Shown piece after piece: positions 50,913 through 60,465 of a DNA stretch of 64,000 nt (the stretch's first letter is position 1; every line of letters begins with the position of its first letter). This DNA comes from Verrucomicrobiota bacterium (GTDB taxonomy: Bacteria > Verrucomicrobiota > Verrucomicrobiia > Opitutales > UBA953). The position numbers and the translations under genes are program-made. The notes under the pieces were generated by a model. That model saw only the letters and a list, made by a program, of their open reading frames with translations, ran no database searches and was not told the DNA's origin. The stretch covers positions 124,001 to 188,000 of the forward strand of contig SUVQ01000003.1 in assembly GCA_015061905.1 (NCBI GenBank), given 5' to 3'.

Positions 50913-51773
50913 ATGACTTCTCATTTGAAGGCAGTTATTGCCGCAATCCTTTCGGCGATTCTTATGGGCGGGCTTTGTATTTTTGTAAGGGAAAGCGATT
51001 GCAGTGCGCAGCTTTGCTCGTTCGCGCGTTTTTTTGTCGGGGCATCTTTAATGCTGTGTATCATTCGGCGAAGTTTTCGATTTTCTTCGAAAGCGTTCGG
51101 TTCCGGAGCAAGTATCGGTCTTTGTATTCTGTTTTATTTTTTGGCGATAAAGAGCGTTCCCGCCGGAATCGCGGCACTGTTGCTTTATACGGGGCCGATT
51201 TTTGCCGTTGCGGGCGAATCCGTGTTAAGTCGGAGAATGCCGCCCTTGCGCGATTTATGTCTTATTACGGTTTCGGTTTTCGGAATTGTTCTTGTGTCGC
51301 TTGCGCCGGGTATGCCGGGCGATGCTGATCTCTGCGGAATGGGCTACGGATTGTGTTCCGGTTTTTTTTACGCGATTTATATTTTCTTAAACCGGAAAAT
51401 TTCGGCAAGCGTTACGTTGTCTCGGCGCACGTTTTGGCAATTCGTCGGAGGCGGTGCGATTTTGCTTCCCCCTTTGTTTTTGTGTGAAACTGCGTTCCCG
51501 AATGCATTATCGGCGTGGGCGTGGCTTATTGCAATCGGAGTCGTTCACGGTTTTGTCGTATTATTACTGGTCGCTTATGCGATAAGAAAACTTCCCGCCG
51601 TACAGTTCGGCACGGTTTCCTATTTGGAGCCTGTCGTTGCGGTTGGCGTAGGATGCTTTTTTTATGGTGAAACGGTTTCGTTTTTGCAGGGAATCGGTTT
51701 CGTTTTGGTGCTTATTGCTTCGGCGATACAAACCTGCTTTACAGCCCGAAAATCCGAAAATAGGCTTTCGTAA
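50913..51773 (+). CDS. DMT-superfamily (EamA-like) transporter
   Basis: A membrane protein of 286 residues with ten hydrophobic segments and the paired-repeat layout of EamA transporters. IASAIQTCFTARKSENRLS closes the C-terminus. Substrate is unknown; amino acids or metabolites are typical. An in-frame start at 50847 would add 22 polar residues; the ATG at 50913 after GAAGAA is preferred but not certain. The stop overlaps the next start as TAATG, so it is coupled to the proline racemase family gene, which makes an amino-acid-like substrate plausible. Confidence 0.82.
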   Translation: MTSHLKAVIAAILSAILMGGLCIFVRESDCSAQLCSFARFFVGASLMLCIIRRSFRFSSKAFGSGASIGLCILFYFLAIKSVPAGIAALLLYTGPIFAVAGESVLSRRMPPLRDLCLITVSVFGIVLVSLAPGMPGDADLCGMGYGLCSGFFYAIYIFLNRKISASVTLSRRTFWQFVGGGAILLPPLFLCETAFPNALSAWAWLIAIGVVHGFVVLLLVAYAIRKLPAVQFGTVSYLEPVVAVGVGCFFYGETVSFLQGIGFVLVLIASAIQTCFTARKSENRLS

Positions 51774-52792
51774 TGCCAATTCCCCGTAACACAACCTCTG
51801 TTAAAACCATTGACTTACACGTGGCGGGAGAGCCGTGCCGCGTGCTTTTTGAGGCACTTCATGATTTGCCCGGAGATACGATGCGGGAACGCTTGGATTG
51901 CATGAAGCGTGAGTTTGATGACATTCGTCGCTTCCTCATGCAGGAGCCGAGGGGACACAAGGCAATGTTCGGGAGCGTACTTATGCGCCCGGCGACTCCG
52001 GATGCGGATGTCGGTATTCTGTATATGAACTCCGGCGGCTATCTGGACATGTGTATTCACGGGACCATTTGTTCGGCTCGGGTTGTCGCTGAGTGCGGAA
52101 TGCCCTTGCGTAGCCCGGGAAAGGTCGTTTTTGATGCCGTTTGCGGACGTATTGAAGCCGAGCTTCACTTCGGAGACGACGGCAAGCTAAATACCGTTTC
52201 CGTGAGAAATGTTCCCTCGTTCGTGTTTACGCCCGAAGCCGTTCTTCTTGACGTGGAGGGCATCGGAACCGTTCCCGCTTATATCGTTTTCGCGGGGAAT
52301 TTTTTTGTTTGTGCCGAATATCCGTTCGAAGAACCCCTTTCCCTAAAATCGCACGGAAAGGAATTTTACATTGATTTGGGAATGCGCTTGCGTGCTGCCG
52401 CCAATCGCGCGGTGCGTGTTGCGCATCCGACAAATCCGTCTTCTCGCGAAATCGCGCTTTCCGTGTTTTGGCAGCGCGCGGAAGGGCATCCGCGCCGTTT
52501 GCGCGATACCGTGGTGTTCGGCGACGGGCAAATGGACCGCAGCCCGTGCGGTTCGGGAACATCTGCTTTGATGACACTAATGCATCATTTCCGCGAGCTG
52601 GATTTCGGGGAGGAATTTATCTCGGAATCCCTCCTCGGGACACGTTTTAAAGGACGCATCTTCCCGGGTCAAAATATCGATACGTTCCCGACGGTTATTC
52701 CCGAGGTTTCCGGCGTGCCGTTCGTGACTGCCTGTTGCGAGTTTTTTCGGGAATCCGAAGATCCTTTCCGGAACGGTTTTTTGATTTCGTAA
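51773..52792 (+). CDS. Proline racemase/4-hydroxyproline epimerase family
   Basis: The family interconverts stereoisomers of proline or hydroxyproline, or dehydrates trans-3-hydroxyproline, using one or two cysteines. The 339-residue protein has IDLHVAGEPCRV near the N-terminus, LDMCIHGTICSA (C94) and DRSPCGSGTSA (C259), so both catalytic Cys positions are present. The first site reads CIHG where CGHG is more usual. It overlaps the upstream transporter gene by one base. True substrate cannot be told from sequence. Confidence 0.9.
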   Translation: MPIPRNTTSVKTIDLHVAGEPCRVLFEALHDLPGDTMRERLDCMKREFDDIRRFLMQEPRGHKAMFGSVLMRPATPDADVGILYMNSGGYLDMCIHGTICSARVVAECGMPLRSPGKVVFDAVCGRIEAELHFGDDGKLNTVSVRNVPSFVFTPEAVLLDVEGIGTVPAYIVFAGNFFVCAEYPFEEPLSLKSHGKEFYIDLGMRLRAAANRAVRVAHPTNPSSREIALSVFWQRAEGHPRRLRDTVVFGDGQMDRSPCGSGTSALMTLMHHFRELDFGEEFISESLLGTRFKGRIFPGQNIDTFPTVIPEVSGVPFVTACCEFFRESEDPFRNGFLIS

Positions 52793-52831
52793 ATCGAACG
52801 ATGTCGGCGATGTCCTTCCTGACGGGCGAAT

Positions 52832-54169
52832 TTATTTCGGCGCGTTAGAGGCGTTGTCGGTTGCATTTGACTGCGAAGAAGACGTTTCTTTCTTAGCCTC
52901 TTTTCCCTTGTTGTTCGCAGAAAAGCGCGGCGTGCATTTTCGCTTCGGGCGGGCAGCGTGCGCTTGCGGCGCATTGCTTGGGGTATCGGAGTGTTTTTCC
53001 GATTGAAAAGGCATCGGCTGAGCCGTCGGCTCGGCGAGTTTCGGTTTGTTCATGCGAGCGGAGTCGGCGGCGTTGCGCGTTTTTGGGTCTCGGATACGAT
53101 TCCGGTTTTGCTTGCCGTTTTTTCCGCCGGGTTGAGAGTTCGGTTCCGGTTGTGTTTTCGGTGAGTTTCCCTTGGGCGCGGGAACGTCTGCGGGAGACTT
53201 GACTTTTGGCGGGTGCTTGGGCGGTTTGGGGATTTTTTTCTGCTTTTGCGTTTGTTGCTGACGGACCTGAGTCGTCGATTTTACCAAATAACGAAGTTCC
53301 GGGTCGACATAATCGTCGGAGAATCCGTCGTCGTCGGTTTCCCGAATGCGGTCTTTTTTCGCCGGGGCGTAGTCCGGGCGGCTGTAGGGCGGAGTGGGAA
53401 TCGGTTCTTCCTCGGGCGGGAAATTTTTCTTCGGCGGCAGTTGCACGATTTGCAGTGCCCGGATTTTCGGTTCGGAGGAAATGGGGATGCGCGGCGTTTC
53501 CCGCGTTGCTTGCGGGCGCAAAATCATTTGCGTGAGCGCGTTGTTTTCGCGCAGGCGGAAAACGGTTTCGACGGCGTCGGCAACGACTTCCGCGTGAACG
53601 CGGCTCTGCGGTGTTGTGGTGAAGCGGGTTGCGGGATCGGGCGCACCTTCGTTGTTTTGCAAAAGAATGTGGCAGGTTTTGACTCCGGTGTCGCGCAGCT
53701 CGGTAAAGAGTGATTCGGCAAAGGCGCGTGACGCGGCATCCGCAACGGCGTTCAGCGTTTTCCCTTCCGAATTGCCTTTGCCCGGCGAGATGACGACGAC
53801 GTGCCCGCGGGCGGAAATCAGCGACGGGAGCGCGAGGCGTGCGGCGCAAAGCGGGGCGATGATGCGCGTGTTGAGCGCGAGCCGGATTTCTTCGAGCGAA
53901 GCGGCTTCAAACGCGTCGTCGGAGAGATATTGCCCGGCGAAAATGACGCCGATGATGTGTTTTTCTTTTTCTAAAACGGTTTGAACGGCGGAAATGACGG
54001 CGTCCGGCGAGGTCGGGTCGCAAGGGACGGGAACGAACTCGTCCTTGTCGAGAGAGGTTTCGGGAATCGTTCCCGCGATGGCGTAAACGCGAATGCCGAT
54101 ACCGCAAAGGCGGCGTGCGATGCTCAGTGCGGGTTCTCCGTTGGCTCCGGTGATGATAACGGTATCCAT
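52832..54169 (-). CDS. Degenerate short-chain dehydrogenase with long disordered tail
   Basis: A 445-residue protein. Residues 1-220 form an SDR-like Rossmann domain (MDTVIITGANGEPALSIARR, then VIFAGQYLSDDAFEAAS and a strand VVVISPG). The catalytic YxxxK motif is replaced by DAASR (in NAVADAASRAFAES), so dehydrogenase activity is doubtful. From about residue 245 the sequence is Pro/Lys/Gln/Asn-rich (PKKNFPPEEEPIPTPPYSRP) and disordered to the end. Start ATG at 54169 opens directly with the Rossmann strand; the in-frame ATG at 54205 adds 12 residues. A regulatory or binding role is more likely than catalysis; unproven. Confidence 0.7.
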   Translation of the reverse strand: MDTVIITGANGEPALSIARRLCGIGIRVYAIAGTIPETSLDKDEFVPVPCDPTSPDAVISAVQTVLEKEKHIIGVIFAGQYLSDDAFEAASLEEIRLALNTRIIAPLCAARLALPSLISARGHVVVISPGKGNSEGKTLNAVADAASRAFAESLFTELRDTGVKTCHILLQNNEGAPDPATRFTTTPQSRVHAEVVADAVETVFRLRENNALTQMILRPQATRETPRIPISSEPKIRALQIVQLPPKKNFPPEEEPIPTPPYSRPDYAPAKKDRIRETDDDGFSDDYVDPELRYLVKSTTQVRQQQTQKQKKIPKPPKHPPKVKSPADVPAPKGNSPKTQPEPNSQPGGKNGKQNRNRIRDPKTRNAADSARMNKPKLAEPTAQPMPFQSEKHSDTPSNAPQAHAARPKRKCTPRFSANNKGKEAKKETSSSQSNATDNASNAPK

Positions 54170-54357
54170 AAATCGGCTCAGTCTAAGGATTAACGCGGCG
54201 CGCATAAAGGCAAAATCACGGGCACGCTTCTCGTCGGTAATGGCGGAGAGTATTTTTTTTTCTACGGATGATTTTTTTTTGCGGTATTTAAAAATAAATT
54301 ACGTTTTTTGAGAAAAGTTTTGCGTGGAAGAATTGCCTTTGGCAAAATGCGTTGCCG

Positions 54358-54897
54358 ATGAAAACCAAGAAAAAATCCGCGACGAAAAAACTTTCAAAAA
54401 ACCGCCTGCTCTGCGTAACTTTGCCCGAAACTCTTTTGGCTTCGACGCGTGCGTATCGTAAGAAGAGCGGTTTTTCTTCGATGAGCGAGCTTTTGCGTGC
54501 GACGATTGACCATGCGTCGGCGGTGGCGTTGAAGAAGGGCGCGGCGGAAAGCAAAACACAAATTTCTTTCCGCCTGTCGGATGAGCTTTACACGTCGCTG
54601 TTTCGTGTGTCGAACCAGTCCGGACAAAGTATCGCTCGCATTATTCGCACGCTTCTTGAAAGCGCGCCGAAGTTGGGGATTCGCCCGAAAGGTATGCCGG
54701 AGCAGAAAAAGCGGAACGTTCCCGCCAAGAAGGCGGCTCCGAAGCCCGCGGCAAAGAAGCCTGCGCCTAAGCCGGCGAAGAAAGCGGTAGCACAGAAGAA
54801 GGCAATGCCGGCAAAAAAAGCGGCTCCGGCTAAAAAAGCGGTGTCTGCGAAAAAGCCCGTTCCCGCGAAGAAAAAGCCTGCGAAGCGCAAGGCGTAG
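54358..54897 (+). CDS. Basic DNA-binding-like protein with Lys/Ala/Pro-rich tail
   Basis: A 179-residue protein. The N-terminal half has two similar strand-helix units ([20 protein letters not shown] and [20 protein letters not shown]), each followed by a helix, like two tandem ribbon-helix-helix domains. The C-terminal 70 residues are almost only Lys, Ala and Pro ([20 protein letters not shown]), as in histone H1-like bacterial proteins. This suggests nucleoid or DNA binding. Start ATG at 54358 is preferred over a TTG six bases upstream. It precedes clpP by 160 bases and shares composition with the N-terminus of RsfS. Confidence 0.72.
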   Translation: MKTKKKSATKKLSKNRLLCVTLPETLLASTRAYRKKSGFSSMSELLRATIDHASAVALKKGAAESKTQISFRLSDELYTSLFRVSNQSGQSIARIIRTLLESAPKLGIRPKGMPEQKKRNVPAKKAAPKPAAKKPAPKPAKKAVAQKKAMPAKKAAPAKKAVSAKKPVPAKKKPAKRKA

Positions 54898-54920
54898 TTT
54901 TAATTTTTTTTTTGAAAAAA

Positions 54921-54998
54921 CGGAGCGGGAACGTTTGCGGTGCGTTGCGGAATGCTTCGCATCCGGATTTTTGTCGGAGCGTTCCCGTTTTTTTTTTT
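54921..54998 (+). terminator. Hairpin region with facing octamer copies before clpP
   Basis: CGGGAACG at about 54926-54933 faces CGTTCCCG at about 54980-54987, with a smaller hairpin (GCGGAATGC with GCATCCGG) between, and a run of ten T residues afterwards. It fits a terminator for the basic-protein gene or a folded clpP leader. Confidence 0.55.
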
Positions 54999-55061
54999 CG
55001 GCAATTTGCGGCACGGAAATTGCAATCTTGTCCGCAAACCTATTTTTTAGAAATAAAAACG

Positions 55062-55643
55062 ATGAGTTATATTATTCCTAATGTTGTTGAGCGCGACGGT
55101 CGCGGAGAGCGTTCATGGGATATTTACAGCCGCCTCCTTCGGGATCGGATTATTTTTCTCGGCTCGCCCATTTACGATGAAGTTGCCAATGCCGTGATCG
55201 CGCAAATGCTTTTCCTGCAAATGGAAGACCCGAAAAAAGATATTCATATCTATATCAATTCTCCCGGCGGGAGCGTAACGGCGGGAATGGCGATTTACGA
55301 CACGATGCAGTTCCTGAAATGCGATGTGGTTACGTATTGCGTGGGAATGGCGGCGTCTATGGGAACGGTTTTGCTTGCCGGCGGCACCAAGGGAAAACGC
55401 TATGCGCTTCCGAACTCAAGCGTGATGATTCACCAGCCGAGCGGCGGCGCGGGCGGGCAGGCGTCGGATATTTCCATCGCCGCCAAGGAAATTCTCCGCT
55501 GGCGCGAAACGCTGAATCGCGTTCTCGCAAAGCACACGGGGAAAACCGTTGAGCAAATTGCCAAGGATTCCGACCGCGATCATTACATGACCGCAGAGGA
55601 AGCCCGCGCCTACGGAATTGTGGACAAAGTGATTAATTCTTAG
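55062..55643 (+). CDS. clpP: ATP-dependent Clp protease proteolytic subunit
   Basis: ClpP is the barrel-shaped serine peptidase that degrades proteins fed in by ClpX. The 193-residue protein has the catalytic triad S99 (GMAASMG), H124 (MIHQP) and D173 ([13 protein letters not shown]). The ATG at 55062 gives the usual short N-terminus. clpX follows 47 bases downstream, then mcsA and mcsB, all in one direction. Confidence 0.97.
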   Translation: MSYIIPNVVERDGRGERSWDIYSRLLRDRIIFLGSPIYDEVANAVIAQMLFLQMEDPKKDIHIYINSPGGSVTAGMAIYDTMQFLKCDVVTYCVGMAASMGTVLLAGGTKGKRYALPNSSVMIHQPSGGAGGQASDISIAAKEILRWRETLNRVLAKHTGKTVEQIAKDSDRDHYMTAEEARAYGIVDKVINS

Positions 55644-55690
55644 CACTTACCCGTCCGTTAAAAAAAAGAGCAAACCGCAATAATTTTGCC

Positions 55691-57025
55691 ATGGCAAAAG
55701 ACGAACCTAAATGCGCGTTTTGCGGACGTTCCCGCAACGATGTCGGCATTTTAATTATCGGTCCGGACGGCGCAAATATTTGCGACGAATGCGCGAAACT
55801 TTGCGTCGAAATGACGGAAAATCAAAGCATGCGGAAAAATGCGAGAGCCGAGCCGATGTCCCCGGCAAAGGTCGCCGAAACCGTTTCAAAAATCCGAACC
55901 GAAGAAAAACCGGAACCGAAGCCCCTGCAGCCGATTGCGCTCAAAAAACCGGCGGAAATTCGCGCCGTGCTCGACGATTACGTTATCGGGCAGGAACAGG
56001 CAAAAAAAGTCTTGTCCGTCGCCGTCTACAATCACTACAAGCGACTGAACGATAAATTATCCGGCGGGAACGCGGCAGAAGGTGCGGCAGTGAATCCGGA
56101 ACTCGATTCCGTCGAAGTGGAAAAAAGCAACATCCTGGTCATCGGACCGACGGGATGCGGGAAAACCCTTTTGGCGAGAACGCTCGCGCGGATGCTGGAC
56201 GTGCCTTTTGCAATCTCGGACGCGACAACGCTTACGCAGGCGGGTTATGTCGGCGAAGACGTGGAAAATATTCTCGTGCGGCTTTTGCAGGCTGCGGACG
56301 GGGACGTGAAACGCGCCGAAACCGGCATCGTTTATATCGACGAAATCGACAAAATCGGAAGAAAGGGCGACTCGGCTTCACTCACGCGCGACGTTTCCGG
56401 CGAGGGCGTCCAACAGGCACTTCTAAAAATCATCGAAGGTTCATTGTGTAGCATTCCGCCGAACGGCGGGCGCAAGCATCCGGACCAAAAATACGTGCAA
56501 ATCGACACGTCGAATATTTTGTTTATTTGCGGCGGCGCATTTGTCGGCTTGGAGCGCATTATCGGCTCTCGCATCGGGAATAAATTTCTCGGCTTCGATA
56601 CGTCCGAAAAATCCGGGCAGGAACTTTCTGCGGATAAAATCATGGCGGAGCTTCAGCCGGAGGATCTTTTCGAGTTCGGAATGATTCCCGAGTTTATCGG
56701 GCGTTTGCCGATTGTTTCCGCGCTTTCGCAACTGCGGAGCAAGGATTTGGTGCATATTTTAACTCAACCCAAAAACGCCTTGCTCAAGCAATATCGAAAA
56801 CTTTTTGCGATGGAAGGCGCGGAGCTTGTTTTCGAAGAAGATGCCGTTTCCGCAATCGCGGAAAAAGCCATTCGCCTCGGAACGGGAGCGCGCGGCTTGC
56901 GTTCCATTCTCGAAAAACTGATGCTCGATACGATGTATGAATTGCCCGGTTGCGGGAACGCCAAGCGGGTAACGATTACGGCAGAGGTCGTCGAGGGAAA
57001 AGCAAAACCGAAAATTTCTTCATAA
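55691..57025 (+). CDS. clpX: ATP-dependent Clp protease ATP-binding subunit ClpX
   Basis: ClpX is the AAA+ unfoldase for ClpP. The 444-residue protein begins with the zinc-binding domain (C8, C11, C31, C34), followed by a variable linker, then the AAA+ core: [20 protein letters not shown], Walker A GPTGCGKT (152-159), [10 protein letters not shown], Walker [10 protein letters not shown] and sensor regions ([20 protein letters not shown]). It directly follows clpP, and the mcsA-mcsB pair lies about 100 bases downstream. Confidence 0.97.
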   Translation: MAKDEPKCAFCGRSRNDVGILIIGPDGANICDECAKLCVEMTENQSMRKNARAEPMSPAKVAETVSKIRTEEKPEPKPLQPIALKKPAEIRAVLDDYVIGQEQAKKVLSVAVYNHYKRLNDKLSGGNAAEGAAVNPELDSVEVEKSNILVIGPTGCGKTLLARTLARMLDVPFAISDATTLTQAGYVGEDVENILVRLLQAADGDVKRAETGIVYIDEIDKIGRKGDSASLTRDVSGEGVQQALLKIIEGSLCSIPPNGGRKHPDQKYVQIDTSNILFICGGAFVGLERIIGSRIGNKFLGFDTSEKSGQELSADKIMAELQPEDLFEFGMIPEFIGRLPIVSALSQLRSKDLVHILTQPKNALLKQYRKLFAMEGAELVFEEDAVSAIAEKAIRLGTGARGLRSILEKLMLDTMYELPGCGNAKRVTITAEVVEGKAKPKISS

Positions 57026-57123
57026 GGAGCTTGTCGGCGCGGTGAAGAAAAAATAAATCCCCCGAAAAAAAAGCGGCAAATTTTCCGTTCCCGCGCCGTG
57101 CCGCAAACCATTCGAAAATCCCC

Positions 57124-57771
57124 ATGAGCGAACAATACAAGTGCGATATTTGCGGAGCTCCGGCAACGGTGCATCTGACGCAAATTGTGGACGGTAAAAT
57201 TCACAAAGTGCACCTTTGCGAAAAATGCGCCGCAAAGAGCAAGGTGGCGGAGTTGCCGATTTTGAAGTTTACGGAAATGCTTGCCAAAACGCTTATCGGC
57301 GGCGGAAAGAAAGCCGCCGAGGAACTCGCGTCGACGGAAGCGGTCGGAAGGGAACCCGGAAAGGTTTGCCCGGTTTGCGGTATGACGGATTTGGTTTTTG
57401 AAAAAAAACATTTGTTCGGTTGCGCGCATTGCTATGAAGTTTTTTCGGAGGAAATGACGGAACTTTTGCCGAAAATTCAGCGCGGACGCCAATATCGCGG
57501 AGATGCGGGAACGCGAACCGCGCCGAAAAAAACTTCGGCGAAAAAAGATGCGCCCGCCGAGCTCGAACACCTTCGCCTCCGGCTGAAAGACGCCGTGAAA
57601 AACGAAGATTACGCCCTCGCCGCAAAATTGCGGGACGAAATGCGTGCGCTCGAAAAACCGAAGAAAAACAAGCGCGTTCCCGTCGGGAAAGAAAACGGGA
57701 AAACGCCGGCGAAACGAAATTCCGTTGCTTCGCGTGCCCGAAAATCTTCGCCTAAAGGGAAAAAAGAATGA
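57124..57771 (+). CDS. mcsA: McsA-like protein with zinc-finger and UVR motif
   Basis: McsA activates the arginine kinase McsB. The 215-residue protein has paired CxxC motifs (KCDICG and LCEKC near the N-terminus, VCPVCG and CAHC near 82-103) and a C-terminal UVR-type helix (EHLRLRLKDAVKNEDYALAA with KLRDEMRALE). The final 40 residues are Lys/Arg-rich. The stop overlaps the mcsB start as ATGA, so the pair is translationally coupled, as in Firmicutes. Confidence 0.88.
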   Translation: MSEQYKCDICGAPATVHLTQIVDGKIHKVHLCEKCAAKSKVAELPILKFTEMLAKTLIGGGKKAAEELASTEAVGREPGKVCPVCGMTDLVFEKKHLFGCAHCYEVFSEEMTELLPKIQRGRQYRGDAGTRTAPKKTSAKKDAPAELEHLRLRLKDAVKNEDYALAAKLRDEMRALEKPKKNKRVPVGKENGKTPAKRNSVASRARKSSPKGKKE

Positions 57772-58856
57772 GCTCCGAGTTTGACGAATTTCTTGCGGGA
57801 ACCGTTTCCCGTGAAGGCGCAAACGAAGCGTGCCCCTGCGTTCTCGGAACGAGAGTCCGCTTCGCCCGCAATCTCGCGGGAACGCCTTTCCCGGGCTGGG
57901 CGGGAACGGAACGCAAAAACGAGGTGCGCAAACGCATTTTCGAGGCTTCGAAAAAATTGCCGGAATTGGCGGATTCTTTTTACTTTGCGCTTGAGGATTT
58001 GTCGGCTGTCCGGCGCGATTTTCTGATTGAACGCCACTGCATTTCCCCGGATCTTTCCGGCGACGGCGCGGGCGTTGTTATTTCCCGGAATGAGCGCATC
58101 GCCTTAATGGTAAATGAGGAAGACCACTTGCGTTTGCAGGCATTCGCTCCCGGGAACGATTTGGGCGCGGCGTGGACTTCCGCGAGGGAGATTGAGAAAA
58201 AGTTGGCGGGCTTGCTGAACTTCGCGTTTTCCGAAAAATACGGATTTTTAACCGCCTGCCCGACGAACGCGGGAACGGGACTGCGAATTTCCGTGATGAT
58301 GCATTTGCCCGGCTTTGTGATGGACGGACAAATGGAGAAAATCGTTCGCGCGCTGAACGCTGTCGGGCTCACGGCACGGGGCGGTTTCGGCGAAGGTTCG
58401 GACGCCCGCGGTTGCGTTTTTCAAATTTCCAACGAATACACGCTCGGAATCAGCGAAGCGGAAACCTTGGCACTGATGCGGCGATGGACATGCGATATCG
58501 CCGAGCAGGAACTCGCCGCGCGGCGGAGAATGATCTCGCGGGAACGCGCACAGTTTGCCGATCGCATCGCCCGCGCTTACGGAAATCTGCGCTACGCCGT
58601 CTCCCTTGCGTCCGCAGAATCAACGGAATTGCTCTCTCTACTGAGAATCGCCTGCGACGCCGGCTATTTCCCGAACGAAACACGGGAACGCATCGACGAG
58701 CTTTGGGCGGAAAAAGACCGCGCGCATATCGCTTGCCGTGCCGCGTTTAGAGGAATCGTTTGCGACGAAGAAAGAGAAAATCTCTTGCGTGCAAAATTGT
58801 TTCGTGAGACGCTTTCCGCTGTCAGACCTCCGGTGTTTCCCGATTTTCTGAAATAA
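57768..58856 (+). CDS. mcsB: Protein arginine kinase McsB
   Basis: McsB phosphorylates arginines on proteins and thereby marks them for Clp degradation in Firmicutes. The 362-residue protein shows the phosphagen-kinase-type ATP site: TRVRFARN (28-35), ISRNERIALMVNEEDHLRLQ (105-124) with catalytic acid in NEEDH, CPTNAGTGLR (164-173), and GGFGEGSDARGCVFQISNEY (207-226). Length is normal. No ctsR or clpC is present; the neighbours are clpP and clpX and then a PP2C phosphatase. Confidence 0.9.
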   Translation: MSSEFDEFLAGTVSREGANEACPCVLGTRVRFARNLAGTPFPGWAGTERKNEVRKRIFEASKKLPELADSFYFALEDLSAVRRDFLIERHCISPDLSGDGAGVVISRNERIALMVNEEDHLRLQAFAPGNDLGAAWTSAREIEKKLAGLLNFAFSEKYGFLTACPTNAGTGLRISVMMHLPGFVMDGQMEKIVRALNAVGLTARGGFGEGSDARGCVFQISNEYTLGISEAETLALMRRWTCDIAEQELAARRRMISRERAQFADRIARAYGNLRYAVSLASAESTELLSLLRIACDAGYFPNETRERIDELWAEKDRAHIACRAAFRGIVCDEERENLLRAKLFRETLSAVRPPVFPDFLK

Positions 58857-58859
58857 AAT

Positions 58860-59600
58860 ATGCCGCTTGCCCACCAGAAACGAACGCCTTGGCGCATCTC
58901 AGGAAAAAGTGATGCGGGCTTGGCGCGACCCGGCAACGAAGACGCTTTTTATTGCGCCGGAACAACCGGCGGATTTTTCGCCGTGGCAGACGGCGTCGGC
59001 GGGCTCGAATACGGCGACCGGGCAAGCTCCGCCGCCGTGGAATACGTGCGCGATTTTTTCGAAAAAATAACGTTCCCGCTCGCCGAACGCCCGGATTTTT
59101 CGGCATTGTATCGGCAAATCGATAAAAAAATTGACGCGCTCGGAGACGAACTTTCCGGCGGCTTCGGAATCGCGACAACGCTCGACATCGTCGTCGACGG
59201 CGGGAACGGAACCGTCCACTGCGCGCATGTGGGAGACGGCGGGCTTTTTCTCTTTCGTGACAATACGCTCGTGCGCCTCTCGGAAGAACACACGATGGCT
59301 GCAGCGGAAATTGCCGCCGGGAACCGCGATTTTCCGCTCGCCTACAACAATACGCTCACGCGCGCGCTGGGCGTCGGGATTGAGTGTGAACCGCAGGTTT
59401 TTTCTCTGAAAACCAATCCGGGAGACCGGATTTTGGCGGCAACGGACGGCGTAACAAGAATGCTGTCCGCGGAAAAAATCGAGAAAATCCTCGGCGACCC
59501 GAAAGGAACTCCCGAAAGCATTGCCGCCAAGCTGATTATTTCCGCCAACGAGGTAGGCGGGAACGATAATTCAACGGCAGTCGTCGCCTGTATTTTTTAA
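58860..59600 (+). CDS. PP2C-family Ser/Thr phosphatase
   Basis: A 246-residue metal-dependent protein phosphatase. PP2C motifs are in order: SDAGLARPGNEDAFY, VADGVGGLEYGDRAS, AHVGDGGLFLF, ILAATDGVTRML and GNDNSTAVVACIF. Domain is complete and alone. It begins 3 bases after mcsB. The PP2C fold normally dephosphorylates Ser/Thr; whether it acts on phosphoarginine (in Firmicutes done by the LMW phosphatase YwlE) is unknown. Confidence 0.93.
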   Translation: MPLAHQKRTPWRISGKSDAGLARPGNEDAFYCAGTTGGFFAVADGVGGLEYGDRASSAAVEYVRDFFEKITFPLAERPDFSALYRQIDKKIDALGDELSGGFGIATTLDIVVDGGNGTVHCAHVGDGGLFLFRDNTLVRLSEEHTMAAAEIAAGNRDFPLAYNNTLTRALGVGIECEPQVFSLKTNPGDRILAATDGVTRMLSAEKIEKILGDPKGTPESIAAKLIISANEVGGNDNSTAVVACIF

Positions 59601-59627
59601 AAATTTAATACCAATTTTTCCTGAGCC

Positions 59628-60344
59628 ATGACGCTGACTTTGCTCATAGACTACATCGGAACATTCGCGTTCGCGATTTCGGGAATCCGCCGTTCTTCGG
59701 CAAAAAATTTTGACCTCTTCGGCGCGTATATCGTCGGCTTGGCAACAGCCTGCGGCGGCGGAACGCTCCGCGATATCATGCTCGGGCAAACTCCGTTTTG
59801 GATGTGCACGAAGGAACCGTTTTGGCTCGGAGGATATTTTTACCTGCTCGTCGTCGCGTTCGCGCTGATTCTCGTTTCGGCTCTCGGTCGCTGGTTGTTG
59901 CGAATGAACGATTCCATTTTTATGTTCGACGCAATCGGCTTGGGGATGTTTACCGTTATCGGAATCGAAAAAGCGCTCGATTTCGGTTTCCCGATTTGGG
60001 TCGCAATCCTGATGGGCATGGTTACCGGTGCCGGCGGCGGCGTTTTTCGCGATATTTTTATTAATGTCGAGCCGCTGATTTTCCGTAAGGATATTTACGC
60101 TCTTGCCTGCGTTTTCGGCGGAATCGTTTTTGCGGTGTGTCTTGAGCTCGGGCTGGCACGGGATTCCGTCGCGATTCAATTAATAACGGCGGTAAGCGTG
60201 ATTGCTCTGCGTTGTTTGGCGATGAAATATCACATTAGCCTGCCTCGCTTGAGGCGCGACGTCGCCGAGCATGACGATGCCGATTTGCCCGACGCGGACG
60301 AGCTGAAGAAAAAACTTTCAGCTCCCGACGACGATTCCCGGTAG
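59628..60344 (+). CDS. TRIC cation-channel family (UPF0126) membrane protein
   Basis: A 238-residue protein with seven hydrophobic segments and the two TRIC-like repeats: FAFAISGIRRSSAKNFDLFG with ACGGGTLRDIMLG, and FDAIGLGMFTVIGIEKALDF with GAGGGVFRDIF. The family includes trimeric potassium-permeable channels (YadS group). The charged C-terminal tail (DDADLPDADELKKKLSAPDD) is unusual in being acidic. It follows the PP2C gene by 27 bases. Confidence 0.92.
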   Translation: MTLTLLIDYIGTFAFAISGIRRSSAKNFDLFGAYIVGLATACGGGTLRDIMLGQTPFWMCTKEPFWLGGYFYLLVVAFALILVSALGRWLLRMNDSIFMFDAIGLGMFTVIGIEKALDFGFPIWVAILMGMVTGAGGGVFRDIFINVEPLIFRKDIYALACVFGGIVFAVCLELGLARDSVAIQLITAVSVIALRCLAMKYHISLPRLRRDVAEHDDADLPDADELKKKLSAPDDDSR

Positions 60345-60465
60345 GCGGGAACGCGCCTTTTGTTTGCATAATCGTGCGCACGCAAGATTGCTTTTCTTGC
60401 GCTGAAAACTTGACGCACGCGGGGGATTTTTGTAGATTCCCGAGCGACTTTGTCCTTTTACTTTT

